Source: Capra hircus
Taxonomy: Eukaryota > Chordata > Mammalia > Artiodactyla > Bovidae
Direction: 5' to 3'
NCBI RefSeq assembly: GCF_001704415.2
Contig: NC_030824.1
Location: forward strand, 29,383,022-29,447,021
Length of the DNA stretch: 64,000 nucleotides
Part shown: positions 47,083 to 60,162 of the stretch, in pieces
Layout: each line of letters opens with the position of its first letter
How positions within the stretch are numbered: the stretch's first letter is position 1
Translations under genes and position numbers: made by a program
Notes under the pieces: generated by a model
Told to the model about the DNA's origin: nothing
Seen by the model: the letters and a program-made list of their open reading frames with translations, nothing else
Databases searched by the model: none

Positions 47083-47619
47083 TAGTGTGTATCAATCAAT
47101 TAATCCTCAACTCCTAATTTATCCCTGCCCCCACTTTCTTTTGGTAACCACAAGTCTGTTCTATAAGTCTGTGAGTCTGTTTCTGTTTTGTAAATAAGTT
47201 CATCTGTGTCATCTTTTCAGATTTCACATATAAGTCATATTAATGTTTGTTGACTTACTTCATTTTGTATGATAATCTCTAGGTCTATCCATGTTGCTGC
47301 AAATGGTATTATTTCATTTTTCTTGACTGAGAAATATTCCATTTTGTATATGTATCTCATCTTCTTTATTCATTAATCTGTCAGTGGACACTTAGGTTGC
47401 TTCCATGTCTTGACTATTGTCGATAGCATTGAACATTAGGGTACATATATCTTTTTGTATTATAGTTTTCTCTGGATATACACCCAGGAGTGGGATTGCC
47501 AGATCATATTGTAGCTTTATTTCTAGTTTTTCAAAGAACTTCTTACTGATCTCCATAGTGGCAGCACAAACTTACATTCCCACTAACAGTGTAGGAGTTT
47601 TAAACTTCTGTAGTAGGTA

Positions 47620-48640
47620 GGACATTTATCTATATAAAATAATATGGGATTTATTCAGAAAATAATACACTGATAAGTACTAGATACACGGATTCAGTAA
47701 ACTTAATGATTAATATATGTTGTTTGTATGAAGTCAAGGGCATTTAAGAGATTTTTTCCATTATTACAATCTCAGTCTCCTTTAGGTGGTTCAAACATTT
47801 ATAATTTTCTTCATGTAGGTCTTGTTCACATTTTGTTAGATTTATATTGCTGATGTAGATGACACTTCATTTTCAATTTTAAATTCTGCTTCTACTCCTG
47901 CTCTGGATTCCCCTCAGCTATGCAATCTCATGTCATCCCCATGCACGGAATGCTGGTAACTCTGTCTAGAGAGGGAAACTGGTGAACTCCTCAAGCAAGT
48001 CATCATTTTGATGCTCCACTGAGTTTCAATCTGTTCAAAGACAGAAACCCTTTATTTTTTTGTTACATTTTGGACACACCCACAGACAAGGGATAATTCT
48101 ACACTCTTACAAATGTCTCTGTCTCTTCTCTAAGGTTCAAAATTGATTCAAAGGAATAAGAAAAGGACCAAACCGTTCCCATATAATTTAACCATCTCTT
48201 CTTCCTTCCTTCCTCTTGGTAACCTTCATTACCCACCCATAACTCAACATTACCAACTTCTCATTTTTTTTCTTCATCTACAGTTGCCAAATACATCCTT
48301 CCATGCAGGTAATGGGAGACAAGCTCATAGCACTCATGTGCTGGAGCATATGTGTGCATGGACAGACATATATGGTGAGAAGAGTGGTGAATGGGTCATT
48401 TTCTATCTAATTCTGCACCAGGTAGAAAAATCTGCTGTATGTGATAAGTCAACGGGAAGAGATACAGTTATTAACATCCTCAGTTGCTGAAGGGAAATCT
48501 ATGGGAATTCAAGGCCATTCACTTGGAGAAAGGAATACATTCACCGTGTTATATTAAAAGTTATATTTGGGGTTGAGGAGTCAAGCAGGGTGGCAATATC
48601 ATCCATAGGAATCATGCAAATACCAATATTATAAAAGAAG
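47620..48640. other. Gene-free stretch
   Basis: No recognised gene or repeat. The 115-codon frame at 48143-48490 shows no domain and is probably chance. Confidence 0.5.
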
Positions 48641-48659
48641 CAAATATCTATTTTGCTTG

Positions 48660-51650
48660 ATTAACAAACAACATCAACAAAATTGGAAATGAAAAAGGAG
48701 AGCTTACAACAGACAATTCAGAAATACAAAGGATTATAAGAGACTATTATGAACAACTATATGACAATAAAATGGGTAACCTGGAAGAAATGGACAGATT
48801 CTTAGATAAGTTCAACCTTCCAAGTTGAACCAGAAAGAAATAGAAATCATGAACAACCCAGTTACAAGCACTGAAATAGAAGCTGTGATCAAAAATCACC
48901 CAGAAAACAAAAGCCAAGGACCAGATGGCTTCAAAGTAGAATTCTACCAAACAGTTAGAGAAGAACTAATGCCTATCTTTCTAAAACTCTCAAAATATTG
49001 CAGAGGAAGGAATACTTCCAAACTCACTCTACGAGGCCACCATCGTTACCAAAACGAGACAAAGACAACACACACAAAGAAAACTGCAGGTCAATATCAC
49101 TGATGAACATAGATGCAAAAACCTTCAACAAAATTTTAGCAAACAGAATTCAGCAACACATCAAAGAGCTTATACACTATGATCAAATTGGGTTATTCCA
49201 GTGATGTAAGGAGTTTTCAATATACACAAATTAATCAATGTGATATACCATATTAACAAATTGAAAGATAAAAACCATGTGATAATCTCAATGGATGCAG
49301 AAAACACCTTTGACAAAATTCAGCACCCTTTTATGATTAAAACTCTTCAAAAAATGGGCATAGAAGGAACCTACCTCAACATAGTAAAAGTCATATATGA
49401 TAAGCCTACAGCAACCATTATTCACAATGGTGAAAAAAATGAAAGCATCCCCCCTAAGATCAGGAACAAGACAAGGGTGTCCACTTTCACCACTATTATT
49501 CAACAGAGTTCTGGAAGTCCTAGCTACAAAAATCAGAGAAGAGAAAGAAATAAAAGGAATTCAGATTGGAAAAGAAATAAAGCTTTCAGTGTTTGCAGAT
49601 GGCATGATACTGTACATAGAAAATCCTAAAGATAGTATCAGAAAATTACTAGAACTAATCAGTGAATTTAGCAAAGTTGTAGGATACAAAATCAATAAAC
49701 AAAAATCACTTGCATTTCTATATAGTAACAATCAAAAATCAGAAAGAGAAATTAAGGAATCAATCCCATTCACCATTGCAACAAAATGAATTAAATATCT
49801 ATGAATAAACTTACTTAAGGAGACAAAAGAACTGTACACAGAAAATTGTAAGACACTAATGAAAGAAATCAAAGATGACATAAACAGATGGAGAGGTAGT
49901 CCATGTTCCTGGGTAGGAAGACTCAATATTGTGAAAATGACTATACTACAAGATGCAATCTACAGATTCAGTGCAATTCCTATCAAATTACCAACAGCAT
50001 TTTTCACATAAGTAAAACAAAAAAATTCACAATTTATATAGAAACACAAAAGATCACAAATAGCCAAAGCAGTCTTGAGAAAGAAGAATGGAGCTGGAGG
50101 AATCAACCTTCCTGACTTCAGATTATACTACAAAGCTACAGTCGTCAAGACAGTATGGTGCTGACACAAAAACAGAGATATAGACCAATGGAACAAGATA
50201 GAAAACCCAGAAATAAACCCATGTACTTATGGGTATCTTATTTTTGACAAAGGAGGCAAGAATATATAATGGGGCAAAGACAGCCTCTTCAATAAATGGT
50301 GTTAGGAATACTGGACAACTACTTGGAAAAGAATGAAATTAGAACACTTCCTAACATCAAACAGAAAGATAAACTCAACATGGATTAAAGACCTAAATGT
50401 AAGACCAGAAACTATAAAACTCTTAGAGGAAAACATAGGCAGAACAGTAGTGACATAAATCAAAGCAAAATCCTCTATGACCCATCTCCTAGAGTAATGG
50501 AAATAAAAACAAAAATAAACAAGGGACCTAATTAACCTTTTGCACAGCAAAGGAAACTATAAGCAATGTGAAAAGCCAACCCTCAGAATGGGAGAAAATA
50601 ATAGCAAATGAAACAACAAAGGATTAATTTCCAAAATACATAAGCAGCTCATGCAACTCACTACCAGATAAACAAACAATCCAATCAAAACGTGGAACAA
50701 AGACCTAAACAGACATTTCTCCAAAGAAGACATACAGATGGCCAACACACACATGAAAAGATGCTCAACATCACTCAATATTAGAGAAATTGAAATCAAA
50801 ACTACAATGAGATATCACCTCACAACGGACAGAATGGCCATCATCACAAAGTCGACAAACAATAAATGCTGGAGAGGGTGTGGAGAAAAGGGAATGCTCT
50901 TGCACTGTTGGTGGGAATGTAAATTGATACAGCCACTATAGAAGATGGCATGGAGATTCCTTAAAAAACTAGGAATAAAACCACCATATGAGCCAGCAAT
51001 CCTACTCCTAGGCATATACCTTGAGGAAACCAAAATTGAAAAAGACACACGTATCCCATTTTTCATCACAGCACTATTTACAATAGCTAGAGTATGGAAG
51101 CAACCTAGATGTGCATCAATAGATGAATGGATAAAGAGGTTGTGGCACACATACACAATGGGATATTACTCAGCCTGAAAAGGAACACATTTGAGTCAGT
51201 TCTAATGAGGTGGATGAACCTAGAGCCTATTACACAGAGTGAAGAGAGTCAGGAAGAGAAATATAAATACTGCATTCTAACGCATATATATGCAATCTAC
51301 AAAAACAGTACTGAAGAATTTACTTACAGGGCAACAATGGAGAAACAGACATAAAGAACAGGCTTATGGACATGAGGAGAGGGGAGGAGAGGGTGAGATG
51401 TATGGAAAGAGTAACATGGAAACTTACATTACCATATGTAAGATAGATAGCCAACAGGAATTTGCTGTATGGCTCAGGAAACTCAAACAGGGGCTCTGTA
51501 TCAACCTAGGGGGTGGGATGGGGAGGGAAATGGGAGAAGGATTCAAAAGGGAGGGGATATATGTATACCTATGGCTGATTAATGCTGAGATTTGACAGAA
51601 AACAGCGAAATTCTGTAAAGCAATTATCCTTCAATAAAAGTTAAATAAAG
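48660..51650 (+). mobile_element. L1 LINE, 3 kb, 5'-truncated
   Basis: Sense L1 running from the N-terminal part of ORF2 through the RT and C-terminal regions to the 3'UTR (ctgtatcaacctaggggg, gggatatatgtataccta) and AATAAA plus A-rich end (51633-51660). It is moderately diverged with stops and frameshifts. A clean target-site duplication was not found. Confidence 0.92.
48700..51178 (+). pseudogene. L1 ORF2 relic, reverse-transcriptase region
   Basis: Successive frames carry ORF2: NPVTSTEIEAVIKNHP (from 48850), SLMNIDAKTFNKILANRIQQ (about 49100), HVIISMDAENTFDKIQHPF (about 49276), SGTRQGCPLSPLLFN (about 49460), then the palm motif as FADGM. The usual FADDM second aspartate is changed by the codon GGC at 49601-49603. 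A frameshift near 49440 separates the last two blocks. The C-terminal part is also present (CWRGCGEKGMLLHCWWECK, 50862-50920). ORF2p normally nicks and reverse-transcribes at target DNA. Here the catalytic substitution alone would disable it, apart from the frameshifts and the lost endonuclease. Confidence 0.9.
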
Positions 51651-51659
51651 TTTTAAAAA

Positions 51660-53265
51660 GAAACAACAAAAATGATCAAAGATGGATATTAAGATTGATT
51701 CAAAATTCTTTCACTGAATTAATTAGCCTTAAGGATTTTCTAAGAACTGATATCCCTTATAATAATTAACAGTGTCTTGTGCTTTCCACTTATTTTATTA
51801 TTTGGGGGACTCAGATAGAAACAAAATATACTACAATGGACTCACAGAGCTGAGAGGAAAATCTAGACGTGTGTCGGAGATATTGCACTTAACCTTCCAT
51901 ATGAAAAATCCTTACTTATTCAAAGTACTGTTTTCTTTTCAGTTTCTATAGGAGCCCAATGCAAACACCTGTGCTTTCTTTTTTGCTCCCTAGAGGAAGG
52001 TGAATAACATTGATAACTTTTGCTTCTTTACGTTTCCTCTCAGGTGGCACTTTGGTCATTGTCTTATAGGTGAACCAGATGGAGGGACGAGAAAGTCCTT
52101 GTGAATACATGAAAGGACAATTGTCATCTTTCCCCTCTTGAAAAAGGAGTCCTTCAACACAGGCATGATTTACTTTCTGTTTATGACAACAGCTGCATGA
52201 ATGCATCATACAGGCATTAATGTCAATTAAGGCATAAATCACAGACGTACATGGACTGAGAGAGGAAAAGGCTGCTATTTTAGGGGGGCTTTGTATGCTC
52301 ACTGCCCTGTAGAGGCTAGCAGAACTAATTCCGTCAAGGCTCAGTTGAGTTTGATATGACTGCCTTCACAAGAAAATTGCAAAGGTCACATGATACACTG
52401 TGTAGCTCTGGAGGGCTTAGCAAGACCAATTCGGACCAATTCTGTCAAAAGAACATCGAAGTAACCTAGAAGAATAGGTCTTTGTAAAGAAGTTTATGAA
52501 GCTCGGGAAGGGGAAGCCAGAGAAGGCTATGTGTCAAATTATTCCGCTCCCTGAATTAAAATTGCACTTTGCTACCTTTGCAAAATATAGCTTTGCTATT
52601 CAGAAGAGAAGCCCAGCATTAACTTAGAGATACAATAAAAAAATAATCAGGACCTTCGGGGTGGTTTTCATCGAATTCACAGGCTGAAATTTTGAGCTCT
52701 CTTCTTGCAGCCCAGAGAATTTCTCTCTGATCTCTGGAGGGAAGGGAGAACTCTGTTTTTGAGGTCATTATTATTTGTGGAGGAAGCATAGCCAGAGTCT
52801 TTGATGGCTGCAATCAGAGCAGCCTTTGCCAAAGAGGAAGTAAAATGCACAGAGCAAATATAGCAATGATTCTTAGCCAGAAAAACAAATAATGGCAACA
52901 ACTTACCAAGATACAGGTGATTTTTCTATTTGAATGAAAAAATATATGTTTTTCTTAGCCCATTTGATAAAGATTCCAAGCAGACAAACTAGGTTTACTA
53001 AGTTATTGAAGAAAGCTTTGTTGAATAATGAAGTGCCTTGATGTCAAAACACCAGGCATAATTAACAGGGCATGGCTAGTCACTGCCTCTCTCCTCCCAC
53101 CGTGGACCACGCAAGGGAATCACTGTTTCCAGAGCAGAGATTCACAAGAGGAAACAACTATAAGAACTAGTGCTGGTAGGAAACCAGAGTTGCAACTGAG
53201 AAATTTCTGGAGGCTCAGTATGGATAACTCAGAGTTAAAACTCCAGGAAATCAACTTTAGGGCTC
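51660..53265. other. Gene-free stretch with one open frame
   Basis: No recognised repeat. The minus-strand frame at 51946-52302 is listed separately. Other frames are short. Confidence 0.5.
51946..52302 (-). CDS. Unrecognised 118-codon open frame, probably not a gene
   Basis: The frame lies in apparently unique DNA and encodes a small protein with a cysteine/histidine cluster (CMMHSCSCCHKQKVNHAC, residues about 31-48). A basic stretch PPERKRKEAK lies near residue 87. I do not recognise a family. There is no visible promoter, poly(A) signal or partner exon. A frame of this size is expected about once by chance in a window this long. It could be a fragment of an old pseudogene or an exon. Confidence 0.12.
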   Translation of the reverse strand: MSIQSPPKIAAFSSLSPCTSVIYALIDINACMMHSCSCCHKQKVNHACVEGLLFQEGKDDNCPFMYSQGLSRPSIWFTYKTMTKVPPERKRKEAKVINVIHLPLGSKKESTGVCIGLL

Positions 53266-53269
53266 CCAC

Positions 53270-54054
53270 ATCCACAGATATGCAGATGATACCATTCTAA
53301 TGGCAGAAATTGAAGAGGTGCTAAAGAGCTTCTTGATGAAGGTAAAAGAGGAGAATGAAAAAGCTGGCTTAAAACTCAACATTCAAAAAGCTAAGATTAT
53401 AGCATTCAGTCCCATCACTTCATGGCAAATAGACAGGGAAAAAATGGAAACAGTGACAGATTTTATTTTCTTGGGCTCCCAAGTCACTGCAGATGGTGAA
53501 TGCAGCCATGAAATTGAAAGATATTTGCTCCTTGGAAGGAAAGCTATGACAAACCTAGATTGTGTATTAAAAAGTAGAGACATCATTTTATCAACAAAGG
53601 TCCATAGAGTCAAAGCTGTAGTTTTTCCAGTAGTCATGTATGGATGTGAGAGTTGAACCGTTAAGAAGACTGAGTACCAAAGAATTGGTACTTTCCAGCT
53701 GTGGTGCTGGAGAAGACGCTTCTGAGTCCCTTAGACAGCAAGGAGATCAAACTAATCAATCCTACAGGAGATCAGCCATGAATATTCATTGGAAGGACTG
53801 ATGTTGAAGCTGAAATTCCAATACTTTGGCCATCTGATCCAAAAAGCTGACTCATTGGAAAAGACCCTGATACTGGGAAAGACTGAGGGCAAGAGAAGGG
53901 GTGACAGAGAATGAGATAGTTGGATGGCATCATTGACTCAATGGACATGAATTTGAGCAAACTTTGGGAGATAGTGAAGGATGGGGAAGCTTGGAATGCT
54001 GCAGTCCATGGGGATGCAAATAATTGAACACGATATACTGAGTGAACAACAACA
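53270..54054 (+). mobile_element. BovB 3' half, sense
   Basis: Starts exactly at the catalytic region (atatgcagatgataccattc, encoding YADDT) and runs to the older tail gtgaacaacaacaatg. The frame at 53300-53656 encodes the region after the active site (LNIQKAKII, DFIFLGSQVTADGECSHEIE). Its upstream half is not adjacent. The matching piece is at 54606-55575 on the other strand. Confidence 0.9.
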
Positions 54055-54314
54055 ATGTTTGAGATTCGTCTTCAGGAGTGTGACCAGGTTCCCATAGTAA
54101 CTATCAGAGAAAAATGCTTTTGGTTGTATGGTGGTGGGCTGAGGGAGGAAATTCTCCACATCACTGTGCCCCTCTTAACAAAGCGTATCCTCAAGAGAAG
54201 CTAGTTAACCAGAGCCTAACCTGCTGGGGTATTATCACAGCCTAACTGACTCAAGGGAAGGAAAATACTCAACTCTAAATCACTATAGCCATCCTGTTCA
54301 ACTTTATCGGATAG

Positions 54315-54576
54315 GAAAAAAACACAGAAACAAATATAGATGCAAAAATCCTCAACAAAGTACTAGCAAACTGAATCCACAAGCATAACAAATTGACTAT
54401 ATACCATGATGGAGAGGGGTTTTCTTTCCCCTTAGGAATGCAAAGATGGTTCAACATACATACAAAAAGAAATCAGCAAACATGATATATCACATAATAA
54501 AATTAAGAAAACATTTATCATCACAATTAATGTAGAACAAATTTTGACACATTTTAATAAGAAAAAAAAAAAAAAC
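54315..54576 (+). mobile_element. L1 ORF2 fragment
   Basis: Sequence such as agatgcaaaaatcctcaaca, tggttcaacatac and atgatatatcacataataaa corresponds to the L1 ORF2 region before the RT palm, followed by an A-run at 54564-54577. It is short and diverged. Confidence 0.65.
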
Positions 54577-54605
54577 ATACCCAACACTGTACAAGCTAGA
54601 AACAT

Positions 54606-55575
54606 TAAGACACTTCCTCAAGTTAAATAATCAGGATGACAATATATAGCCTTCATGTATTTCTCTCCCAATTTTGAACAAGTTGGTTGTTCCATGTCTG
54701 ATTCTAACTGTTGCTTCTTGATCTGCATACAAGTTTCTCAGGAGGCAGGTACTCTCATCTCTTTAAGAATTTTCCAGTTTGTTGTGATAAACACAGTTAA
54801 TGAAACAGAAGTAGATAATTTTCTGGAATTTCCTTGCTTTCTCTATGATCCAACTGATGTTGGCGATTTGATTTCTGGTTCCTCTACCTTTTCTAAATCC
54901 AGCTTGTACATCTGGAAGTTCTTGGTTTACGTACTGTTGAAGTCTAGCTTGAAGGATTTTGAGCATTACTTTGGGAGCATGTGAAATGAATGCAATTGTA
55001 TGATAGCTTGAATATTCATTGTCATTGCCCTTCTTTGGGACTGGAATGAAAACTGAAGTTTTCCAATCCTTTGACCATTGCTGAGTTTTCCAAATTTGCT
55101 GACATATTGATTTCACCACATTTACAGCATCATCTTTTACAATTTAAATAGCTCAGCAGGAATCCCATCACTTCCATTAGTTTTGTAGTAATGCTTTCTA
55201 AGATCCACTTGACTCGCATTCCAGGATGTCTGGTTCTAGGCGAGTGACCACACTGTCCTGGTTATCTGTGTCATTGAGACCTTTTTTGTATAGTTCTTCT
55301 GTGTAATCTTGCCACCTCTTCTTACTCTCTTCAGCTTCTCTTAGCTCCTTACAATCTTTTTTTCCTTTATTGTGCCCATCTTTGCATGAAATATTCCCTT
55401 GATATTAGTATCTCCAATTTTCTTAAAGATATCTCTAGCTTTTACCATTCCATTGTTTTCCTCTATTTCTTTTCATTGTTCACTTAGGAAGGCGTTCTTA
55501 TCTTTCCTTGCTATTCCCTGGAACTCTGCATTCAGTTGGGTATATTTTTCCCTTTCTCCCTTGCCTTTCACTTCT
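54606..55575 (-). mobile_element. BovB 5'-side half, antisense
   Basis: Antisense BovB from aagttaaataatcaggatga (just upstream of the catalytic region) back through RT and linker to about 55575. It lacks a 3' tail. In consensus order it ends about 100 bases before the point where the sense half at 53270 begins. Confidence 0.88.
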
Positions 55576-55872
55576 TGAAGCAACAACAGAGAAAGGTGAA
55601 GGGAATTACCAGGTTGATGTTGAAAAAGGGAGATCTGGCCCAGGAAAAATTGGGACAGAAGGAAAGTTAAGAGTGTTTCTGCAGGAAGATGAATTTGGTA
55701 CAATATCTCTTTGAACTTATTGAGAGGAATTTATATGATTGGAAAGAATTGAGGTTTGAATTTCAAGGATATTATGTACTAAGGGAAAAAAAAACATAAT
55801 TAATTCTAAGGAATACAAAATACTCTTCAGGAAAAGAAGATAACAGAAAATAGTTCATGACTCATTTGTATG

Positions 55873-56091
55873 GATGAAAGTCAAAGTGAAAGTCAAGTCG
55901 CTCAGTCGTGCCCAACTCTTTGCAACCCCATGGATAGTAGCCAGCACCAAGCTCCTCCGTCCATGGGATTTTCAAGGCAAGAGTACTGGAGTGGGTTGCC
56001 ATTTCCTTCTCCAGGGAATCTTCCCAACCCAGGGATCGAACCCAGGTCTCTCACATTGTAGACAGACGCTTTACCGTCTGAGCCACCAGAG
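55873..56091 (-). mobile_element. Bov-tA SINE
   Basis: Antisense body (gtcgctcagtcgtgcccaac, ggagtgggttgccatttcc) plus head (gggatcgaacccaggtctc and gtctgagccaccagag). The tRNA-derived internal promoter boxes are recognisable. Confidence 0.92.
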
Positions 56092-56094
56092 AAT

Positions 56095-59000
56095 AGTTAT
56101 AATAATGTAAATATTAAATGCTACTCCATGAATAGTTATAGCACTTTAAAAGGATAAATATTTGGGGACTGTAATATCTGGACTGAGGAGATGAAGAAGA
56201 CCACATTCTTATTTCTATATTGGGAAACGTATAAATGATGCCTAAAACTTACAAAGGAAAAAAGTACCCATGCAAGCATGTTTTTTAGAGATTCTAACTA
56301 AATTTCAACACAATCTCTTAAAACAGTTGCAAACAGTTACTTCTAGGAAAGCAGAAATTCAGGATAAGGAAAGTGGCTAAAGACGGCTCTTTATCTTAAA
56401 ATTCATAAAATTAAAATACTCAAACTATGTGTTTGCATTAATTCAAACAAAAAGAACATTTAAAGTAGCATGATAAGCAAATATAGTAGAGCTAGACTTT
56501 GCCACAGGAAAATAAGGCAGAATTTGGACAAACGGGTACCAGAAAACAACTCAAGTCCTTGACTTTTATTTTGATCACTGAATGATGGTACTTTTCAGAG
56601 GAAAAGCAAGGATCAAGGATCATGAACTTCATGGCTCCTTTCTCAGAGAAAATGCTTGTGAATTTCAACGAGACACACTTTTGAAAACATATAGCTATTT
56701 TATTTAGAGATAAAACAAAAATGTGTGGCAGGATAAAGAAATGAATGAAACAGAATGAAATGCCAGATAGTATATGCTAGTTCTGAAGGAGTAAAGTTGG
56801 ATTCCACTTAAACTTACTATTTTTTACACTGAAGGCAAATATTTAAAGTTCTTGAGATTATTTGGAGGAAAAAATATAGCTACTGAAGATGTTAGCATTT
56901 TTACAACTGTCTGTTTAGATGAATTGAAATGTTAAGTAATATAATTCTAAGAAAATATAATACCCTTCACTATTATTATTCTGAAAGATGACAGTCATCA
57001 GCTCTTACCAGATGTATTTTTAAAAACCTCTTCTTCTGTTTGACACACTCATCACAACATATAGGATCATAAAGTAAGTGATTAAGGTGTATTACCTGTC
57101 ACATAAAATTAACAGTAAATGATGATAATGCTACTGTGATCTTCTGTTTTGACTTTCAAAATAAATTTTTTTTCCTGCTTTGGCAGTTTAATTTTTCTAT
57201 AGATTCTTTCCCAACAAAGTTTCTGAAGTATCTAGTTGACATTGTATATCTATTTCAATACGCAGGATGTTGACATCTAAATAAACTTTTATTAAGGTTA
57301 TGAACAAGGCAGAATGCAAAAGCACTGCTATGATAGTTTATTTCCATTTTCAAAAATCTGATGGTTACACAGTATGGTGTAACTTTAAAAATCATTCTGA
57401 AAATGATCACAAACTTACCATACATCTAGGAATAATTCACGTTGACTCTTCCAAAATCACTCAGAAGGGATCTTACAAATATCCCATGAGGTCTTTGTGC
57501 TTTAGCTTTTTCATCTCTAAAGTGTAGTCACTGAAAATCTTTTTTTATTTTTCCTTCTAACTTGGTCTGCTTTGAAGTCTAATATTTTATTCCCAGCTAC
57601 ATGAATGGCAGGTAACTTGATGATTTTATTGAAGCTTCTTCATATCGTCTCCTCTTTGCCTACTGTCCAGCCACACTAGATTTCCTTCTTTCATTGTATA
57701 TCCCTTCCTCCATAATTTCTCACTGTGTAGTGGAAGACACATACTTTTCCTCAGTGTTTAATTCCAGGAAACACTCTCAGGACAGGCAAATTGGTCCTGA
57801 GACCATTGGTCCTGAGTTACACCTAAGTTCTTCAGCATGAACCCTTCACATCTTTACCCTGGAACTGCAGATGGCTCCTTTGCTCTCCCCTCAACCCACA
57901 ACATCCAACAGGTTCTTTTGCTGAAAACCACATGTCCTGGTGCTTGATCAAAACATTTTGTTTTTCTTTTCCCAAATTCTGCTAACTGTCCTTGGAGAGG
58001 CCCTGTTCCCCAAACCCTTTGAAATACATTCTTTTTTTAAATTTCTCTGAAGCACTTGCTTTGCAGACTCCACTCAGTATCAGTTAAAAGAGAAATTTTC
58101 AGTTCCTCAGATCTCTTGGTTCATTTCAAAAGACTAGAATAAAGTGAAATTTAAAGATTTTAATTATTTTACAGATATTTAAGTGATCAAAGAAACATCT
58201 GATTTTATTTTTATAAGAAAACTGCACATAATTTCAGCTCAGGAGAATGGAAAATTTATTTTTTTACTCAAATTATCTATATAATTGCATCAACTATTTA
58301 GCTTTTCCCTTCAGAGGTTGGAGATGGAGATGTGGGGATAAGTGGAAAGGGAGACTTACACATTGATTGATAATAAAATTACAACTATAATTGAATGCTA
58401 AATTAAATTTCACTGAAATTATGATCATTTTGAGGTTGGAATACAATTAGTAACTCACACATTTTTAAGTAGAAATAATAGTTCTTCCTCCCAAATCTCA
58501 GGGTACATTTTGTTTCTTCCAACTATTTTGGAAGGTTGGATATTACTTTAAGATGATCTTTCTGTGCACAGAAACATTCTTTTGATAAACATTCTCTTTT
58601 AAGTCTATCTGGGTTTCTCTGCAGTGATGGATATTTAATCACAAGGTCAGCCATTGAAAATCATCACCATCTTTCTACTTTCCAACATGTATACTTAATT
58701 CGGAGATTTGCAAAACAGAATGGTTAAAGTAGCTGAAACTTGGACAAATGTAATAATTGTTAGTATTATAACTTATTTTCATAATTGATTATGAGCAGAA
58801 TTTTAAATGCATATATGAAAATTTGAACAATATATCTAATAAGTGATACTATATGGATTATAGTTTTACCCTTCTTTGATATTGTGAATATTTCAAAGAA
58901 AGGTTTTGGTTAAACTAGGTGATTGCTTTAATATTCCATGTTGCTTATATTTGTGGAAGTAATACATTTAAAAAAAATACAAACCAATAAAATAGAAAAT

Positions 59001-59130
59001 CCAAGCAAACAGAGAGCAAACTGGTTTCAAATATAAACAGTTAGTAAAGAATAGATATGGATTAATTACACATTATTTGATTAAAATCCATTTTTAAATA
59101 AGTGCATAAAAATGGTTTAATTTATAAATA
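56095..59130. other. Gene-free AT-rich stretch
   Basis: Three kilobases without a recognised gene or mobile element. The largest frame (57300-57527, 75 codons) shows no domain. Confidence 0.5.
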
Positions 59131-59197
59131 TTGGTGCTTTCCTGGTGGCTCAGATGATAAAAAGCTGCCTGCAGTGCAGGAGACCCAGGTTTGATGA
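59131..59197 (+). mobile_element. Bov-tA head fragment
   Basis: Only the tRNA-derived head is present (gctttcctggtggctcagat, cctgcagtgcaggagaccc), after which the sequence is unrelated. Confidence 0.75.
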
Positions 59198-60097
59198 TTG
59201 CAGAATAAAAAGGCATATGACAAAATATGAATTTATATATTCCTGTGAAAACAATCAGAAAAAGTTGAACAAATCAATGGGAATTTGGACAAGTACATAC
59301 TCTACATATTAATGGTCAGTAACGGTAAGGGATTCAGAGTTTCTAGTGAAAACAAATGCAGTGTAAAGTTGGTGGGCTCTTCACATTTTTCTGGAGGTAA
59401 TTAAACAATATGTATCCAAATGTCTATGTATCCAAATGTCACATGTATCTCACCTATGATAATCTCACTTAGAGAAACTTACCCTAAAGAAGTAAATATA
59501 AAACTTTGAAAACACACACGTCTCCATAGTAGATAAATAGAATCTCGGGTATTGTTAATATAACTATTTCTTTAGATGTTTCTTGAGTCTTTAAGATGAA
59601 GAAAACATTTTAAAAATATAGTACATATATTGTTCCTAAAGTATAGTAGCAAAACTGGAGAATATAGGACATTTTCAGGTCAATAGAATGAACTATTTTA
59701 GAAATTATTAGAAATTGGCTTGTACTTTTGGCCTTAACTAGATTTTAAAGTCTGTTACACTGGGACTTGATATTCATAGGGATATAAATTGCTTAAAAGG
59801 CATGGTATTTTAAATAATCTCTTTATCCCCATGTGTGTCCCATTCTTAATTTAGAATACTGCTGTCCTTTTGAGTACTTCTATATGGGGATACATACAGC
59901 ATATGCTAGGTGTGTTCCAATTATGTTTTTTAAAGCAAAAAGAAAATAGGAGAAGATAAAGCATATCAGAATGGTGTTTATCCCTGAAAGGAGACAAGAT
60001 CATGAGCTGGCAGGGGCACACAGAAATAGATTCTACAAAGCTGGTAAAATCTAATATTAAGCTTACTGGTAGGTTCCTTTTATTATTTAGCTTAATA

Positions 60098-60100
<3 letters not shown>

Positions 60101-60136
<36 letters not shown>
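60101..60136. repeat. (TA)18 microsatellite
   Basis: Uninterrupted dinucleotide run next to a Bov-tA SINE. Likely length-polymorphic. Confidence 0.97.
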
Positions 60137-60137
<1 letters not shown>

Positions 60138-60162
60138 CATGCATTTTATATATCTAACTATA

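Larger units (their letters stand above)
44566..47610 (-). mobile_element. L1 3' end, antisense, host of two BovB insertions
   Basis: T-run at 44566, then the tail (gttgatttacaatgtcatct), the 3'UTR (ctctgtgctatacagtagg) and the distal ORF2 region, read antisense as ggttgcttccatgtcttga and ggatatacacccagg. Two BovB copies interrupt it at 44667-45131 and 45241-47082. About 1.1 kb of L1 remains after removing them. It is 5'-truncated near 47610. Confidence 0.88.

Noticed and set aside
60101..60136. (TA)18 as a functional element
   Set aside because: An ordinary microsatellite, useful only as a possible polymorphic marker.
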